Below, piece by piece: positions 1 to 7,305 of a stretch of DNA of 19,214 nt. The stretch lies in contig CASEPH010000079.1 of the NCBI GenBank assembly GCA_949289625.1, positions 1 to 19,214 of the forward strand, given 5' to 3'. The position numbers were made by a program, and so were the translations under genes. Each line of letters starts with the position of its first letter. The stretch's first letter is position 1. Source of the stretch: an uncultured Clostridia bacterium (lineage in GTDB: Bacteria > Bacillota_A > Clostridia > Oscillospirales > Oscillospiraceae). Below the pieces are notes generated by a model that did no database searches, was not told where the DNA came from, and was given only the letters and a program-made list of their open reading frames with translations.

Positions 1-1113
1 GAGATTTTGGCTAATCCGGAAGATGGAAACTATCAGAAACTTCTGACCGTCGCTACCGAAAATCTGGCGGACTTCTTGACTTCTCCTGAAGCCATAACCG
101 CCTTTGGTACTTTTACGACCAACTACGGGACCATTCTTGGCACCCTGAAAGCCCTGGCCCCCAATGCTTCCATTGTGGCTGTGAACCAGTATAATCCCTA
201 CAGCTATATGTGTAGGTATTTGCCTGAAAATCCTCTGACAGCAAAGTATAAAGCCATCGCCACTATTTTTGACACCGGAGTAAAACAGCTGAACCAGATC
301 ATCTCCGCTGCCGCTGAACAGACTGGTTGCACCGTGGCCAACGCCTATACCGCCATTGAGAACGCTACAGAGAATCCCTGCAACGCTTCCTATACCTTGC
401 AGATTCCCATCTCCATTGACTTTGACTTCCATCCCAACGCCCACGGCCATAGCCTCATTGCCGACGCCATTGAAAACGTGCTGGTGCTACCTGAGGAGCC
501 CGGTGAAGAGCCCGACGATTCCTGCGACGGCGGCGAGGCCTGCCCCTCCTATGCCTATGGCGACATAAACAAGGAAGCCTGGTACCACGAGTATGTGGAC
601 TATGTCATTGAAAAAGGCATAATGGTGGGTGTCAGCACCGATCCCTATCTCTTTATGCCCGATGCGAACCTGAGCCGCGCCCAGGCCCTTCAGACCCTAT
701 ATCAGATGGAGAGTGAACCGGAGACCAACTATGTCCCCAACTACAGCGATGTGTCCGCTAACCAGTGGTTCTACGACGCCATCGCCTGGGGCACAGAGAA
801 TGGCATCGTCAATGGCCGTGACACCGGCGATTTTGATCCCGACGGCAATATTTCCCGGGAAGAGCTGGTGACCATGCTCTACCGCTATGTGACGGAGTAT
901 TTGGACTTTCCTGTAGAAGCCGTATCCGAAATCCCCGATACTTACACCGACGCGGACAAAGTGGGCGCCTATGCGGTGGATGCCTTTGCCTGGGCCATTG
1001 AATACGGCATCATCAACGGTATGACGGAGACTACCCTGGACCCCCAGGGCCTGGCAACCAGAGCGCAAATGGCCAAGATTATTTACCAGAACACCGTCAT
1101 AGAGGTTCACTAA
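1..1113 (+). CDS. SGNH/GDSL-type hydrolase with three C-terminal SLH domains (5' end outside window)
   Basis: The frame is open to the left edge, so the true start, signal peptide and the GDS nucleophile block lie outside the window; the TTG at 7 is only the first possible start codon inside it. What remains matches the C-terminal half of an SGNH hydrolase: a strand ending VNQYNPY, then the catalytic Asp/His block FDFHPNAHGHSLIADAI near residue 140 (counting from 7). An acidic linker (EEPGEEPDD) and a Cys-flanked stretch CDGGEAC follow. Then come three SLH domains, roughly residues 185-236, 245-297 and 312-364, which normally bind pyruvylated secondary cell-wall polymer. The product is therefore probably an exported esterase or lipase-like enzyme held at the cell surface; the substrate is unknown. 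It ends with TAA at 1111-1113. SLH assignment is firm. The SGNH call rests on the C-terminal motifs only. Confidence 0.8.
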   Translation, partial: EILANPEDGNYQKLLTVATENLADFLTSPEAITAFGTFTTNYGTILGTLKALAPNASIVAVNQYNPYSYMCRYLPENPLTAKYKAIATIFDTGVKQLNQIISAAAEQTGCTVANAYTAIENATENPCNASYTLQIPISIDFDFHPNAHGHSLIADAIENVLVLPEEPGEEPDDSCDGGEACPSYAYGDINKEAWYHEYVDYVIEKGIMVGVSTDPYLFMPDANLSRAQALQTLYQMESEPETNYVPNYSDVSANQWFYDAIAWGTENGIVNGRDTGDFDPDGNISREELVTMLYRYVTEYLDFPVEAVSEIPDTYTDADKVGAYAVDAFAWAIEYGIINGMTETTLDPQGLATRAQMAKIIYQNTVIEVH

Positions 1114-1138
1114 TTTGAATTAAACCGTTTTACACACT

Positions 1139-1182
1139 ACAGCGGACTACACCGGTTTCTACATAGCGGTGTAGTCCGCTGT
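1139..1182. repeat. Perfect 16-bp inverted repeat (hairpin) between the two SLH genes
   Basis: ACAGCGGACTACACCG at 1139-1154 pairs perfectly with 1167-1182 across a 12-base loop. It sits where a terminator for the upstream SLH gene would be expected, but it is followed by AAAAAA rather than a T-run, so it is not a classical intrinsic terminator in that direction. The core GCGGACTAC/GTAGTCCGC occurs again in the hairpin at 5224-5270. The ATG of the next open frame lies only five bases after the stem. Confidence 0.8.
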
Positions 1183-1187
1183 AAAAA

Positions 1188-3740
1188 ATGGGGCAACTAT
1201 CCCACCTGATCTATAGCAATGTACTTACCGCAACAGATGAACTGCATATTACCGGCACCGCAGATGTAATCACAACATCTGAGAATGCAGATGAAAATAC
1301 TTCGATGATTGCAGGACACCCTGTTACAATTGACGGCAACGCTAAGGTAACAGGTTACGCATCCTCAATCGGTATAGATAGTAGTGCTGGGTCCGCAGAT
1401 TACAGCGTTAAAATCACTGATCAGGCAAACGTAACCATAAATGCCGCATACAACCATAGTCGTGAAGCAATTGCTGCTTCGGGTTCCATCATTATAAGCG
1501 GCAACGCCATCGTAGACTGTGAAACCTTCTGCGATGTAGAGCCTGAATATGGACATCCCCCCACACTCTATGCAGACATATCCAATCCTGAAAGCGAAGG
1601 TATTTTCATCACGGACTCTGCAACGGTCACTGCAAACGGTTATGGTCACGCACTCAATACATGGGGCAACATCGTCATTTCGGGCGGTTCCGTCACAGCC
1701 TCTTCCAAAAACGGTGCCTGGGGCATCTGGGCGGAAGAAAACTTTTCGCTCTCAGGTGACAACACCATTCTGTGTGCCTCCGGCTCAATGGGCATTGGCG
1801 CAGCTGGTAATGTAACAATTTCCGGTGGTACCGTGTCTGAATGTGATTATATATTTACCAATGGCTGGTATAATACGGAGGAAGAATCTGCTTCCATTTC
1901 CATCGAAGGTGGCCATATCATCGGTGGTGTTGTGCAGAACGAAGGTACAAACGGAGACGTCTACATCTCCAATGGCACGCTAGAAGGCCTTGACTACATA
2001 TATTCTGGATATGGAAACATTGAAGTTTCCGGTGGCCATATTATTGGCAGCTATTTACAAAGTGACGGCGACAACGGAAACATCTACATTTCCGGCGGCA
2101 CCATGGAGGAGATTGAATTTATATACACCAGTCAAGGTAGCATCTACATTTCCGGCGGCGATATTTCTGCCTATTATGATGGCTTGGGCGCTAACATCAA
2201 GGCTGCAAATGTGGTTGACATCACAAACGCCAATATTGCGGTGACCAGTCTCGAAAATGCAGCAATTGTCGGAGATGAGATCAACATTCATGGTGCCGGT
2301 ACCGTGGTGGAAGCCAATTCGGACTGTGAGGATTCCGCCGCAATCCTGAGCTATGGTAGCCTGTATATCACCGACGGAGCTATTGTAAAGGCTATGTCTC
2401 CCTACTTTGGCCTTTATGTACCAAACGATAATACCATCTTTATTTTGCGTGACGCATGGGTAGAAACCATAGAGACAAACTCCAACATTGGAGTTGGCAA
2501 CAGCGTTCTGTTTGAGGACACTGTTGGTCAGGTCTATGGCACTGCCAATGTTCCCGGTGATGTTGAAGTTCCCGAAGACGCTACGCTGACGGTTCCCCAG
2601 GACGCCAGCCTCACGGTTCCCACTGTGCTCACCAACAACGAGTCCATTGTGGTAGAGGGCGATATGGTCGTCACTGCGGACGGCCAGATTGCCGGCGAGG
2701 GTTCCATCTCTGTATCCGGTGCGTTGGCTTATCAGGGAACTGGCACCGATGCCGTGGCTGGAACCGTAACACTGGTGGATACTGGCAAGGTCTACAGCCA
2801 GAGTGATATTTCCACCGTGCTCAGCAACGCTACTCCCTCTGAGGACAAGACCTATCAAGAAACTGTCTATGCCTACGCTTGGGAAAAGGCGCCCAATGTA
2901 TATGCGATTGTGCTTCCCGTGGGCGTAAACGGCACTGTGACTGCCAGCCCGGAAAGTGCCACGGAGAACGCTACCGTTACCCTGACGGTGACCCCGAGCA
3001 AGGGCTATGAACTAAAATCCCTTACGGTGATCAGAACGGATGATGACACCGAAATTCAGATAGATCCTGTGGGAGAAAGCAAATACAGCTTCCAGATGCC
3101 CGCCTCTGATGTAACCGTAACAGCCCAGTTCCAGATCACCCACTGCGACGGCGATACGGACTGCCCCTCCGGGGCCTATGAAGACGTAGTGGAAGATGCG
3201 TGGTACCACGACTATGTGGACTTCGTTCTGAGACGGGGCTACATGGTGGGCATCAGTGAAGGTCCCTACATCTTTGGCACGGAGCTGCATCTGACCCGGG
3301 CCCAGGCTATCCAGACTCTCTACCAAATAGAGGGTAAGCCCGGAACCAGCTATGTAACGGATTACAACGATGTCAGTGACAATCAGTGGTTCGCCCAGGC
3401 GATCGCCTGGGGCACGGAGAACGGCATTGTGGAAGGCCGGGACGATGGTACGTTCGATCCCGACGGCAATATCACCCGAGAAGAGCTGGTGACCATGCTC
3501 TATCGGTATGTGAAGGAATACAAGATCCTGTCCGTGGAGACGGAAGGCGGCATTCCCGAAACCTTTACCGATGCAGATCAGGCGGGCAGCTATGCGGTGG
3601 ACGCCTTTGCCTGGGCCATTGACCGCGGCATTGTCAACGGCATCACCGACACCACCCTGGAACCCCGAACCCTGTCCCGCCGCTGCGAGATGGCAAAACT
3701 GATTGCCACCCTCTGCGCGGTCTATCCTGAGATCCCATAA
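1188..3740 (+). CDS. Large beta-helix repeat protein with InlB-like repeat and three SLH domains; no signal peptide (probably 5'-truncated)
   Basis: The 850-residue frame encodes a repetitive region rich in ISGG/ISGN turns (about residues 20-430), typical of right-handed parallel beta-helix surface proteins. A Thr/Val-rich region follows, then a divergent InlB B-repeat-like domain (about 570-648, ending in the motif SFQMPASDVTVTAQF). After a CDGDTDC linker at residue 653 come three SLH domains (about 660-710, 722-775, 785-845). Such a protein should be exported and bound to the cell wall. However, the N-terminus (MGQLSHLIYSN) is not a signal peptide, no Shine-Dalgarno sequence precedes the ATG, and an in-frame TAA lies at 1182-1184. 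The start is therefore doubtful, and the gene is best read as having lost its 5' end, or as a silent cassette. The SLH part closely resembles that of the upstream gene. Ligand and function are unknown. Confidence 0.75.
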   Translation: MGQLSHLIYSNVLTATDELHITGTADVITTSENADENTSMIAGHPVTIDGNAKVTGYASSIGIDSSAGSADYSVKITDQANVTINAAYNHSREAIAASGSIIISGNAIVDCETFCDVEPEYGHPPTLYADISNPESEGIFITDSATVTANGYGHALNTWGNIVISGGSVTASSKNGAWGIWAEENFSLSGDNTILCASGSMGIGAAGNVTISGGTVSECDYIFTNGWYNTEEESASISIEGGHIIGGVVQNEGTNGDVYISNGTLEGLDYIYSGYGNIEVSGGHIIGSYLQSDGDNGNIYISGGTMEEIEFIYTSQGSIYISGGDISAYYDGLGANIKAANVVDITNANIAVTSLENAAIVGDEINIHGAGTVVEANSDCEDSAAILSYGSLYITDGAIVKAMSPYFGLYVPNDNTIFILRDAWVETIETNSNIGVGNSVLFEDTVGQVYGTANVPGDVEVPEDATLTVPQDASLTVPTVLTNNESIVVEGDMVVTADGQIAGEGSISVSGALAYQGTGTDAVAGTVTLVDTGKVYSQSDISTVLSNATPSEDKTYQETVYAYAWEKAPNVYAIVLPVGVNGTVTASPESATENATVTLTVTPSKGYELKSLTVIRTDDDTEIQIDPVGESKYSFQMPASDVTVTAQFQITHCDGDTDCPSGAYEDVVEDAWYHDYVDFVLRRGYMVGISEGPYIFGTELHLTRAQAIQTLYQIEGKPGTSYVTDYNDVSDNQWFAQAIAWGTENGIVEGRDDGTFDPDGNITREELVTMLYRYVKEYKILSVETEGGIPETFTDADQAGSYAVDAFAWAIDRGIVNGITDTTLEPRTLSRRCEMAKLIATLCAVYPEIP
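1896..2201 (+). repeat. 41-codon tandem repeat within the beta-helix gene
   Basis: Two full 123-base units run from 1896-2018 and 2019-2141, and a partial third unit starts at 2142. Each encodes two beta-helix turns with the pattern GGHIIG ... G(D/N)xYIS(N/G)GT ... YIY. Inside them a 19-base stretch (CATCTACATTTCCGGCGGC) recurs exactly 60 bases apart, at 2081 and 2141. The unit copy number could change by slippage or unequal crossing-over. Confidence 0.75.
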
Positions 3741-3751
3741 CTCCTATTTTT

Positions 3752-3804
3752 GAAAACTGCGTCCCATCGTGGAAGCGAAAGCTCCCCGGTGGACCGCAGT
3801 TTTC
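3752..3804. repeat. Long imperfect hairpin with GAAA tetraloop
   Basis: GAAAACTGCG at 3752-3761 pairs with 3795-3804. Pairing continues inward with small bulges to a terminal AGC-GAAA-GCT at 3774-3783, where the loop is a GNRA type. It lies just after the stop codon of the beta-helix gene and before a second hairpin that carries a T-run. It may be part of a compound terminator or a structured 3' UTR. No T-run follows this stem directly. Confidence 0.55.
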
Positions 3805-3811
3805 ATATGGT

Positions 3812-3845
3812 CCGGTCGGAGCGTCCTCTGCGCCGACCGGTTTTT
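3812..3845 (+). terminator. Intrinsic terminator of the beta-helix/SLH gene
   Basis: CCGGTCGG (3812-3819) pairs with CCGACCGG (3833-3840), with an additional CG/CG pair nearer the loop, and TTTTT follows directly at 3841-3845. This is a standard rho-independent terminator for rightward transcription, just before the end of the opposite-strand kinase fragment. Confidence 0.8.
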
Positions 3846-3852
3846 GTACTTC

Positions 3853-4365
3853 CTAAAAAGCAATTTGCAGGCAAAATTGTCCCTGTCGATAGCGGCAAGA
3901 ACAAGTGGCCCGATACCGCTGGCATAAGCTGCGAATAGACTGCATCCCCACGCCATGCCCGTCTTGTGCACTTGTTGGAAATCCATCCTGATCCAGGGCC
4001 ACAGGGGCATTGCAGGAATTGACCACTTCAATCATCAGTCGCGGATAATGAATCGCCCGGCAGACAATTCGCCTTTGCTCCTCAGGCAGCTGTTTACAGG
4101 CATGAATGGCATTCTCCAAAGCATTGGCAAGCACAAGGGACAGCCCTGCTTCATCCACCGGCAGCTTCTCCGGAAAGGACAAATGGGCCTCCACCTGAAT
4201 GTTATTTTGCTGTGCCTTTTTAAAGTAGGCAGAAAACATGGCGTTGAGCACAGGCGCCGTGCACCATTGCTTTGGTTTTGTCTCCTCCAGATGTTCCTTT
4301 GCCGCCGCTATGTATTCCAACACCTCTCTGTCTCTGCCCGCCTTTTCTCTATGGAGGAATTCCAT
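3853..4365 (-). pseudogene. GHKL-type sensor histidine kinase, C-terminal ATPase fragment only
   Basis: The 170-residue frame is the C-terminal catalytic domain of an AgrC/GHKL-type histidine kinase. It shows EETKPKQWCTAPVLNAMFSAY (about 27-47), the N-box LANALENAIHAC (79-90) and the G-box DGHGVGM (135-141). Family members are usually about 400-450 residues, with several membrane segments and a phospho-accepting His before this part. Both are missing here. Reading upstream in frame, a TAA occurs at 4393-4395, only nine codons before the first Met, and the intervening DNA is the start of the opposite-strand sortase gene. Homology therefore appears to stop at the junction near 4365. No response regulator is adjacent. 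It is most likely a remnant left by rearrangement. A stand-alone ATPase domain protein is formally possible, but I see no ribosome binding site or promoter for it. Confidence 0.7.
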
Positions 4366-4367
4366 TG
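4353..4367 (+). promoter_or_regulatory. Ribosome binding site and TTG start of the sortase
   Basis: GGAGG at 4353-4357 lies seven bases before TTG at 4365-4367. This pair fixes the sortase start, because the product then begins MKNKKQLWLF, a normal short basic N-terminus before a membrane segment. The site falls inside the first codons of the opposite-strand kinase fragment. Confidence 0.7.
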
Positions 4368-5149
4368 AAAAACAAGAAGCAGCTATGGCTTTTTATGATT
4401 ACCGAACTCTACGTTATTTTTATAACAAGCTCGGTAATGGCAATCAGGTTATTCGCCCAATCACAAAAGGAACAAAAAGCATTTGAAGAACTTGTATCCT
4501 TTGTCGAAGAGACAAATTCTCAAAATAACACTTACAAGCCAACGCTTTCTCAAAAAACGGATCAGCTGAAACAGACTATATTTCCCCTTATGCTTATCTA
4601 AAAGAGCAAAATGAAGATTTTTTTGGATGGATTTCCATAGAAGGAACGCAGATAAACTATCCGGTGGTATACACACCATCCGATCCAGAATACTATTTGC
4701 GCAGGGATTTTGACGGAAATGATTCCAGAAGCGGCGTACCGTTTTGGGACGGAAGCTTCCTACCGGAAGGCGTATTTTACTTGATCCACGGGCACAATAT
4801 GCAAAACGGCACCATGTTTTCACAGCTTCTTTCCTACCGGGATCAGGACTTTTGGGAGGCCCATCCCAACATCCAGTTCGATACCTTGACGCAAACCGGC
4901 AGCTTTGCTGTGATGGCAGCTTTCGTCGTCCAGCTCTCCGCAGAACCGGAGGACGAATTTTCATACTATACCTATCAGGATCTGCGTGACCAGGAGATTT
5001 TTGAACGCTTTATGCAGCATGTCCAGAGCGACGCCCTCTATGACACCGGTGTGGAAGCAGTATACGGCAGCAGAGTGCTGATGCTCTCCACCTGCTGCGA
5101 CAACGAGGAGGATGAACGATTTGTGGTCATCGCCCAAGAGGTCCAATAG
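4365..5149 (+). pseudogene. Class B sortase, split by a one-base frameshift in an A6 tract
   Basis: A sortase B cleaves a sorting motif in exported proteins and links them to cell-wall peptide. From the TTG at 4365 the first frame gives a basic N-terminus, a membrane anchor (about residues 7-27) and a stalk, then runs to TAA at 4599-4601. The rest of the protein lies in the -1 frame, open from 4529 to TAG at 5147-5149. Adding one A to the A6 run at 4552-4557 joins them into about 261 residues, the usual SrtB length. The rejoined part reads YLKEQNEDFFGWISIEGTQI, as expected for the family. All catalytic residues are present: His in GHNM (4793-4795), Cys in LSTC (5093-5095) and Arg in ERFVV (5117-5119). 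The break may be a real mutation, a reversible homopolymer slip or a sequencing error. No sorting-signal substrate is visible nearby. Confidence 0.8.
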
Positions 5150-5223
5150 CACATTGGCGCTTCTTTACATGCGTCAGTTGCTGACACACAAAGGCGGTTC
5201 CTAATATTTATGAAACTGATAAC

Positions 5224-5271
5224 AAAACACAGGCGGACTACCCTTTGATTCGGTAGTCCGCCCGTGTTTTT
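5224..5271. terminator. Bidirectional terminator between sortase and nitroreductase
   Basis: GGCGGACTACC (5232-5242) pairs with GGTAGTCCGCC (5252-5262) around a nine-base loop. After one mismatch the pairing extends through AAAACAC/GTGTTTT (5224-5230 with 5264-5270). With A-rich sequence before and TTTTT after the stem, it can end transcription from both sides. The core matches the hairpin at 1139-1182. The rest of 5150-5314 shows no gene. Confidence 0.8.
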
Positions 5272-5314
5272 ACAGTCCTTTTTTGGATACACGGCAGGCT
5301 CTTTTCACCCCAGT

Positions 5315-5836
5315 TTACCGGACGTAGTAGACATAGCCATCCTTTCTGGGCGCAGCTTGAGGAACAGTTCCCTCAGGATAGCCCAGGATACAATGGCCGA
5401 TGCCCTCATACGCTCCCCGGATGCCTAGGTCCTTTAAAATGGCCTTGCCCTCGGGAGACTGGAACTCCTCCTTGGCCCTGTGAATCCAGCAGCTGCCCAC
5501 CCCCAGCGCGTGAGCGGCCAGCATCAGATTGCCCATGACCAGGGTACCGTCATAGACATGGGTAGCTACCTGCTGATCCGCCAGTACTACCAGCACCACC
5601 GGTGCTCCATAAAAGGGATCCCCTTCTACACCCATGATCTTTGCGTTCATGGCGGAAAGCCGGTCCCGCAGTTCCCGATTAGTGACTGCCAGAATAATAG
5701 GAGACTGCCGTCCCATGCCGGTGGGGGCATAGGTGCCCGCTTCCAAAATCTGTTCCAGCACCTCCTGTGGAATCGGCTCGGACCGAAAGGCTCGCACGCT
5801 CCGTCTGGTGACCAAATCCGAAATGGTCTGATTCAT
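5315..5836 (-). CDS. Nitroreductase family protein (FMN-dependent oxidoreductase)
   Basis: The 173-residue product has the nitroreductase fold. The N-terminal FMN-binding motif TRRSVRAF is followed by LEAGTYAPTG, and a central helix has GNLMLAAHALGVGSCWI. It probably transfers electrons from NAD(P)H through FMN to an unknown acceptor. The start is ATG at 5834-5836, preceded at seven bases by AGGAGG (5844-5849 on this strand). A GTG/ATG-type extension to 5857 would bypass this site and is less likely. It is the last gene of the NAD-salvage operon, 17 bases after the stop of pncB, and ends before the terminator at 5224-5271. The length is typical for the short single-domain members. The substrate cannot be read from the sequence. 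Confidence 0.85.
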   Translation of the reverse strand: MNQTISDLVTRRSVRAFRSEPIPQEVLEQILEAGTYAPTGMGRQSPIILAVTNRELRDRLSAMNAKIMGVEGDPFYGAPVVLVVLADQQVATHVYDGTLVMGNLMLAAHALGVGSCWIHRAKEEFQSPEGKAILKDLGIRGAYEGIGHCILGYPEGTVPQAAPRKDGYVYYVR

Positions 5837-5853
5837 GCCGCAACCTCCTGTTC

Positions 5854-7305
5854 TCAAATCTGTTTTGTCTCAGCCAAAAGCCGCTGCTTGACATCCCAGA
5901 GTCCCTGGGAAAGATCTACATAATAGGTGTGGGGATTTTCGAACCGCTTCACCTCATCCCAAAGCGTGTCCAATTCCTGCTTGCAGTATTCCCGGATCTG
6001 CCCCAGATCGGGTAACTCATACACCAGCTTACCTTGCTGAAATACCGGTACCTGCAATTCCCGGACCCGGTAGTTGGTCAGGGTCTTTGTTTTCCATACG
6101 GCGTTGGGATCGAAAATCCGGTGAGGTTCTCCCTGGGGTATGGGCTCATCCCGCAGGCAAATCTCGTCCGCCAGAGCCTTGCCGCTCTCCCGATCATAAT
6201 ACCGCAGCAGCCGTTTAAAGTGGGGATTGGTGATCTTGGAGGTGTTCTCGCTGACCTTAATTTTCGGAACAATGGTTCCGTCCTCTGTCTCCACCGCAGC
6301 AAGCTTGTAAACGCCGCCGAACACGGGATCGCTTTTGGAGGTAATGAGCCGCTCTCCTACGCCAAAGGTATCGATTTTGGCTCCCTGCATCATCAGATCC
6401 ATAATCAGATGCTCATCCAAAGCATTGGACGCGGTGATTTTGCATGTGGGAAGCCCCGCCTCATCCAACATTTTCCTGGCCTGTTTGGACAGATAGGAGA
6501 TATCGCCCGAATCCAGTCGAATGGCAAAATCGGTGATTCCTTGAGGCAGCAGCACCTCCCGAAATGCCCGGATGGCATTGGGCACGCCGCTTTTCAGGGT
6601 ATTGTAGGTATCCACCAGCAGGGTGGCATTGTGGGGATAAATCTGGCAGTATGCTCGGAATGCCTCATACTCCGAGTCGAACATCTGCACCCAGGCATGG
6701 GCCATGGTACCTCCAGCCGGCACCCCATAACGCTGATCCGTCAGGGTACATGCCGTACCGGCGCAGCCTCCGATGTAGGCTGCCCGGGCTCCAATCACAG
6801 CACCATCGGCCCCCTGGGCCCGTCGGGATCCAAATTCCAGCACCGCCCTCCCCTGGGCCGCCCGCACGATCCGGTTGGCCTTGGTGGCGATCATGGTCTG
6901 ATGGTTGAGGGAAAGGAGCACATAGGTTTCAATAAGCTGGGCCTCGATGGCTGGCGCCCGCACCGTCAAAATCGGTTCCTGTGGGAAGACCGGAGTGCCC
7001 TCTGGTACCGCATAAATATCCCCGGTAAATCGGAAGTGGCGCAAATAGTCTAAAAAACCTTCCTCAAAAATTCCCTTTTCCCTGAGAAACGCAATGTCAT
7101 CTTCCTCGAAGTGGAGGTTTTGAATATACTCCACAAGCTGTTCCAAGCCCGCCGCAATGGCATAGCCGCCGCCGTCAGGTACCGAGCGGAAGAACACGTC
7201 GAAATAGGAGATTTTGTCCCCGTAGCCCGTTTGAAAATATCCGTTGCCCATGGTCAACTCATAAAAGTCGCAGAGCATGGACAAATTTCTGCCATCCACG
7301 GTCAT
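5854..7305 (-). CDS. pncB: Nicotinate phosphoribosyltransferase
   Basis: This 483-residue enzyme converts nicotinate and PRPP to nicotinate mononucleotide with ATP hydrolysis, the committed step of NAD salvage. Family features are clear: the N-terminal LCDFYELTMGNGYFQ, the phosphoribosyl-binding stretch EFGSRRAQG, and GGTMAHAWVQMF, which holds the His expected to be phosphorylated. LDSGDISYLSKQAR and the base-site region ITASNALDE follow. The length fits the Firmicutes form. The start ATG at 7303-7305 overlaps the TGA of the nicotinamidase gene by four bases (ATGA), with GGGGAGG just upstream, so the two are translationally coupled. The upstream gene makes its substrate, which supports the assignment. 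Confidence 0.95.
   Translation of the reverse strand: MTVDGRNLSMLCDFYELTMGNGYFQTGYGDKISYFDVFFRSVPDGGGYAIAAGLEQLVEYIQNLHFEEDDIAFLREKGIFEEGFLDYLRHFRFTGDIYAVPEGTPVFPQEPILTVRAPAIEAQLIETYVLLSLNHQTMIATKANRIVRAAQGRAVLEFGSRRAQGADGAVIGARAAYIGGCAGTACTLTDQRYGVPAGGTMAHAWVQMFDSEYEAFRAYCQIYPHNATLLVDTYNTLKSGVPNAIRAFREVLLPQGITDFAIRLDSGDISYLSKQARKMLDEAGLPTCKITASNALDEHLIMDLMMQGAKIDTFGVGERLITSKSDPVFGGVYKLAAVETEDGTIVPKIKVSENTSKITNPHFKRLLRYYDRESGKALADEICLRDEPIPQGEPHRIFDPNAVWKTKTLTNYRVRELQVPVFQQGKLVYELPDLGQIREYCKQELDTLWDEVKRFENPHTYYVDLSQGLWDVKQRLLAETKQI

Noticed and set aside
1139..1182. Integron attC or site-specific recombination site
   Set aside because: The typical attC core boxes (GTTRRRY and RYYYAAC) are absent and no integrase gene is in the window.
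1139..1182. Ordinary rho-independent terminator of the first SLH gene
   Set aside because: The stem is followed by an A-run, not a T-run, in the direction needed, so I recorded it as a repeat instead.
3744..4031. Small minus-strand open frame after the beta-helix gene
   Set aside because: It overlaps the kinase fragment in another frame and runs through both hairpins; no coding signs.
4529..4601. Dedicated programmed frameshift signal in the sortase
   Set aside because: The zero-frame phasing of the A6 run is not the canonical two-tRNA slippery heptamer and I see no clear stimulatory stem; a simple one-base loss is the simpler reading.
6034..7053. Plus-strand open frame opposite pncB
   Set aside because: It is antisense to a clear enzyme gene, has a biased, domain-free translation and no ribosome binding site.
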